A DNA stretch of 44,893 nucleotides from Paraburkholderia sp. SG-MS1 (GTDB lineage Bacteria > Pseudomonadota > Gammaproteobacteria > Burkholderiales > Burkholderiaceae): assembly GCF_012275575.1 (NCBI RefSeq), contig NZ_NPIH01000267.1, forward strand, positions 1 through 44,893, in the 5' to 3' direction. Both the position numbers and the translations under genes were made by a program. The notes under the pieces were generated by a model. The model saw only the letters and a program-made list of their open reading frames with translations. It did no database searches and was not told the DNA's origin. This document shows positions 44,251 through 44,893 of this stretch, one piece after another; within the stretch, counting starts at the first letter, position 1, and each line of letters begins with the position of its first letter.

Positions 44251-44893
44251 TCAGGACGACACCTCGTCCTGCCGGAACTGCCTGACGCCATGCAGTTGAC
44301 GCAGGCGCGCGCAGATCGCTTCATATTCCGTATTCGACACGCGATGCAGCGTGATCATCACCTCGTCGCACTCGGGCGTGTCGTCGCTTTGCTGCATCAC
44401 GAATTGCTTGACGCGCGGGCTCGCCGCGCCGAGTTCGTCGTGCAGCGAGTGAAATGTCATCGTGCCGCGCTCGACGATCATCGTCACCTGGCGCCGTTGC
44501 TTGACCGTGATGAAGCGGCGCTCGAGCGGCTTGATACCGGCGAGGATGATCAGAATGATGATGGTCGCCGCAATCGACGCCGTGTAGAGTCCGCCGCCGA
44601 CCGCGAGGCCGATCGCCGCGACCGACCAGAGGCTCGCCGCCGTGGTCAGTCCGCGCACGATCTCGCCGCGCAGCAGGATCGAGCCCGCGCCGAGAAAGCC
44701 GATGCCCGAGACCACCTGCGCGGCCATCCGCGACGGATCGAGCACGACGTGATCGCTGGTCAGCACTTCGGCGAAACCATAGGCCGACACGATCATGATC
44801 AGCGCCGAGCCGACGCACACCAGCATATGCGTGCGCAGGCCCGCCGCCCACGAGAGCCGCTCCCGCTCAAAGCCGATCACGCTGCCGAGCGCC
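44251..44893 (-). CDS. MgtC/SapB family membrane protein, runs off right edge
   Basis: The frame is open to the window end, so the true start lies outside; a GTG at 44880 is internal (LGSVIGFERER is the family core). The visible 214 residues cover the conserved membrane part (GLRTHMLVCVGSALIMIVSAYGF, SGIGFLGAGSILL, GLTTAASLWSVAAIGLAVGGG) and a C-terminal cytoplasmic domain. MgtC proteins affect Mg2+ limitation and pathogen survival by acting on the F-ATPase; here only family membership is clear. Confidence 0.9.
   Translation of the reverse strand, partial: ALGSVIGFERERLSWAAGLRTHMLVCVGSALIMIVSAYGFAEVLTSDHVVLDPSRMAAQVVSGIGFLGAGSILLRGEIVRGLTTAASLWSVAAIGLAVGGGLYTASIAATIIILIILAGIKPLERRFITVKQRRQVTMIVERGTMTFHSLHDELGAASPRVKQFVMQQSDDTPECDEVMITLHRVSNTEYEAICARLRQLHGVRQFRQDEVSS

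Overview
The window is GC-rich chromosomal DNA that looks like a Burkholderia sensu lato species, most likely Paraburkholderia or a close relative. This rests on family content (Tad pilus locus, trimeric autotransporter, MocR-regulated polyamine-type transporter, Cys-type intracellular PHB depolymerase, CueR-type copA promoter) and on codon and GC style, not on a marker gene. I see no rRNA, tRNA, insertion sequence, integrase, phage gene or CRISPR array. Both ends cut genes: a giant adhesin on the left and an MgtC-family gene on the right.

Region 1 (1-4272): the N-terminal 1180 codons of a trimeric autotransporter adhesin on the minus strand, then a 730-bp AT-richer divergent intergenic region that may hold promoters and a small RNA.

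Region 2 (4273-18245): a Tad/Flp-type pilus locus on the plus strand: Flp pilin, TadG-like and TadE-like proteins, an unknown exported protein, a second Flp-like prepilin, CpaB, secretin CpaC, an FHA-fused CpaF/TadA ATPase, TadB, TadC, a DUF192 protein, another TadE and a lytic transglycosylase. Many of these genes overlap by 1-4 bases. On the opposite strand downstream lie a response regulator plus Hpt pair and the decayed remains of an OmpA-family lipoprotein gene. No TadZ/CpaE, prepilin peptidase or TadD-type gene is present in the window.

Region 3 (18359-24627): a complete polyamine-type (COG0687 class) ABC importer operon, ATPase then binding protein then two permeases, divergent from a MocR-family regulator with repeated GAACC sites in the shared promoter.

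Region 4 (24680-36164): a 1266-residue DUF748/AsmA-like envelope protein, a DUF1254/DUF1214 lipoprotein, a PaiB-like FMN-binding protein, a copper-exporting P-type ATPase behind a textbook MerR/CueR-type promoter, and a Cache-domain chemoreceptor.

Region 5 (36277-44893): metabolic and small genes: a glutathione transferase divergent from an intracellular PHB depolymerase, a cupin, a flavin reductase-like protein, a 3-hydroxyacyl-CoA dehydrogenase-family enzyme, a small His-rich exported protein, a 52-residue microprotein behind twin AGGGTTTTCCCT palindromes, two unknown low-complexity proteins in tandem, and the MgtC-family gene.

The most unusual points are the Tad variant (ATPase with a degenerate FHA domain, no TadZ, a repeat-expanded signal peptide on the transglycosylase, a dead OmpA lipoprotein gene) and the microprotein with its paired operators.
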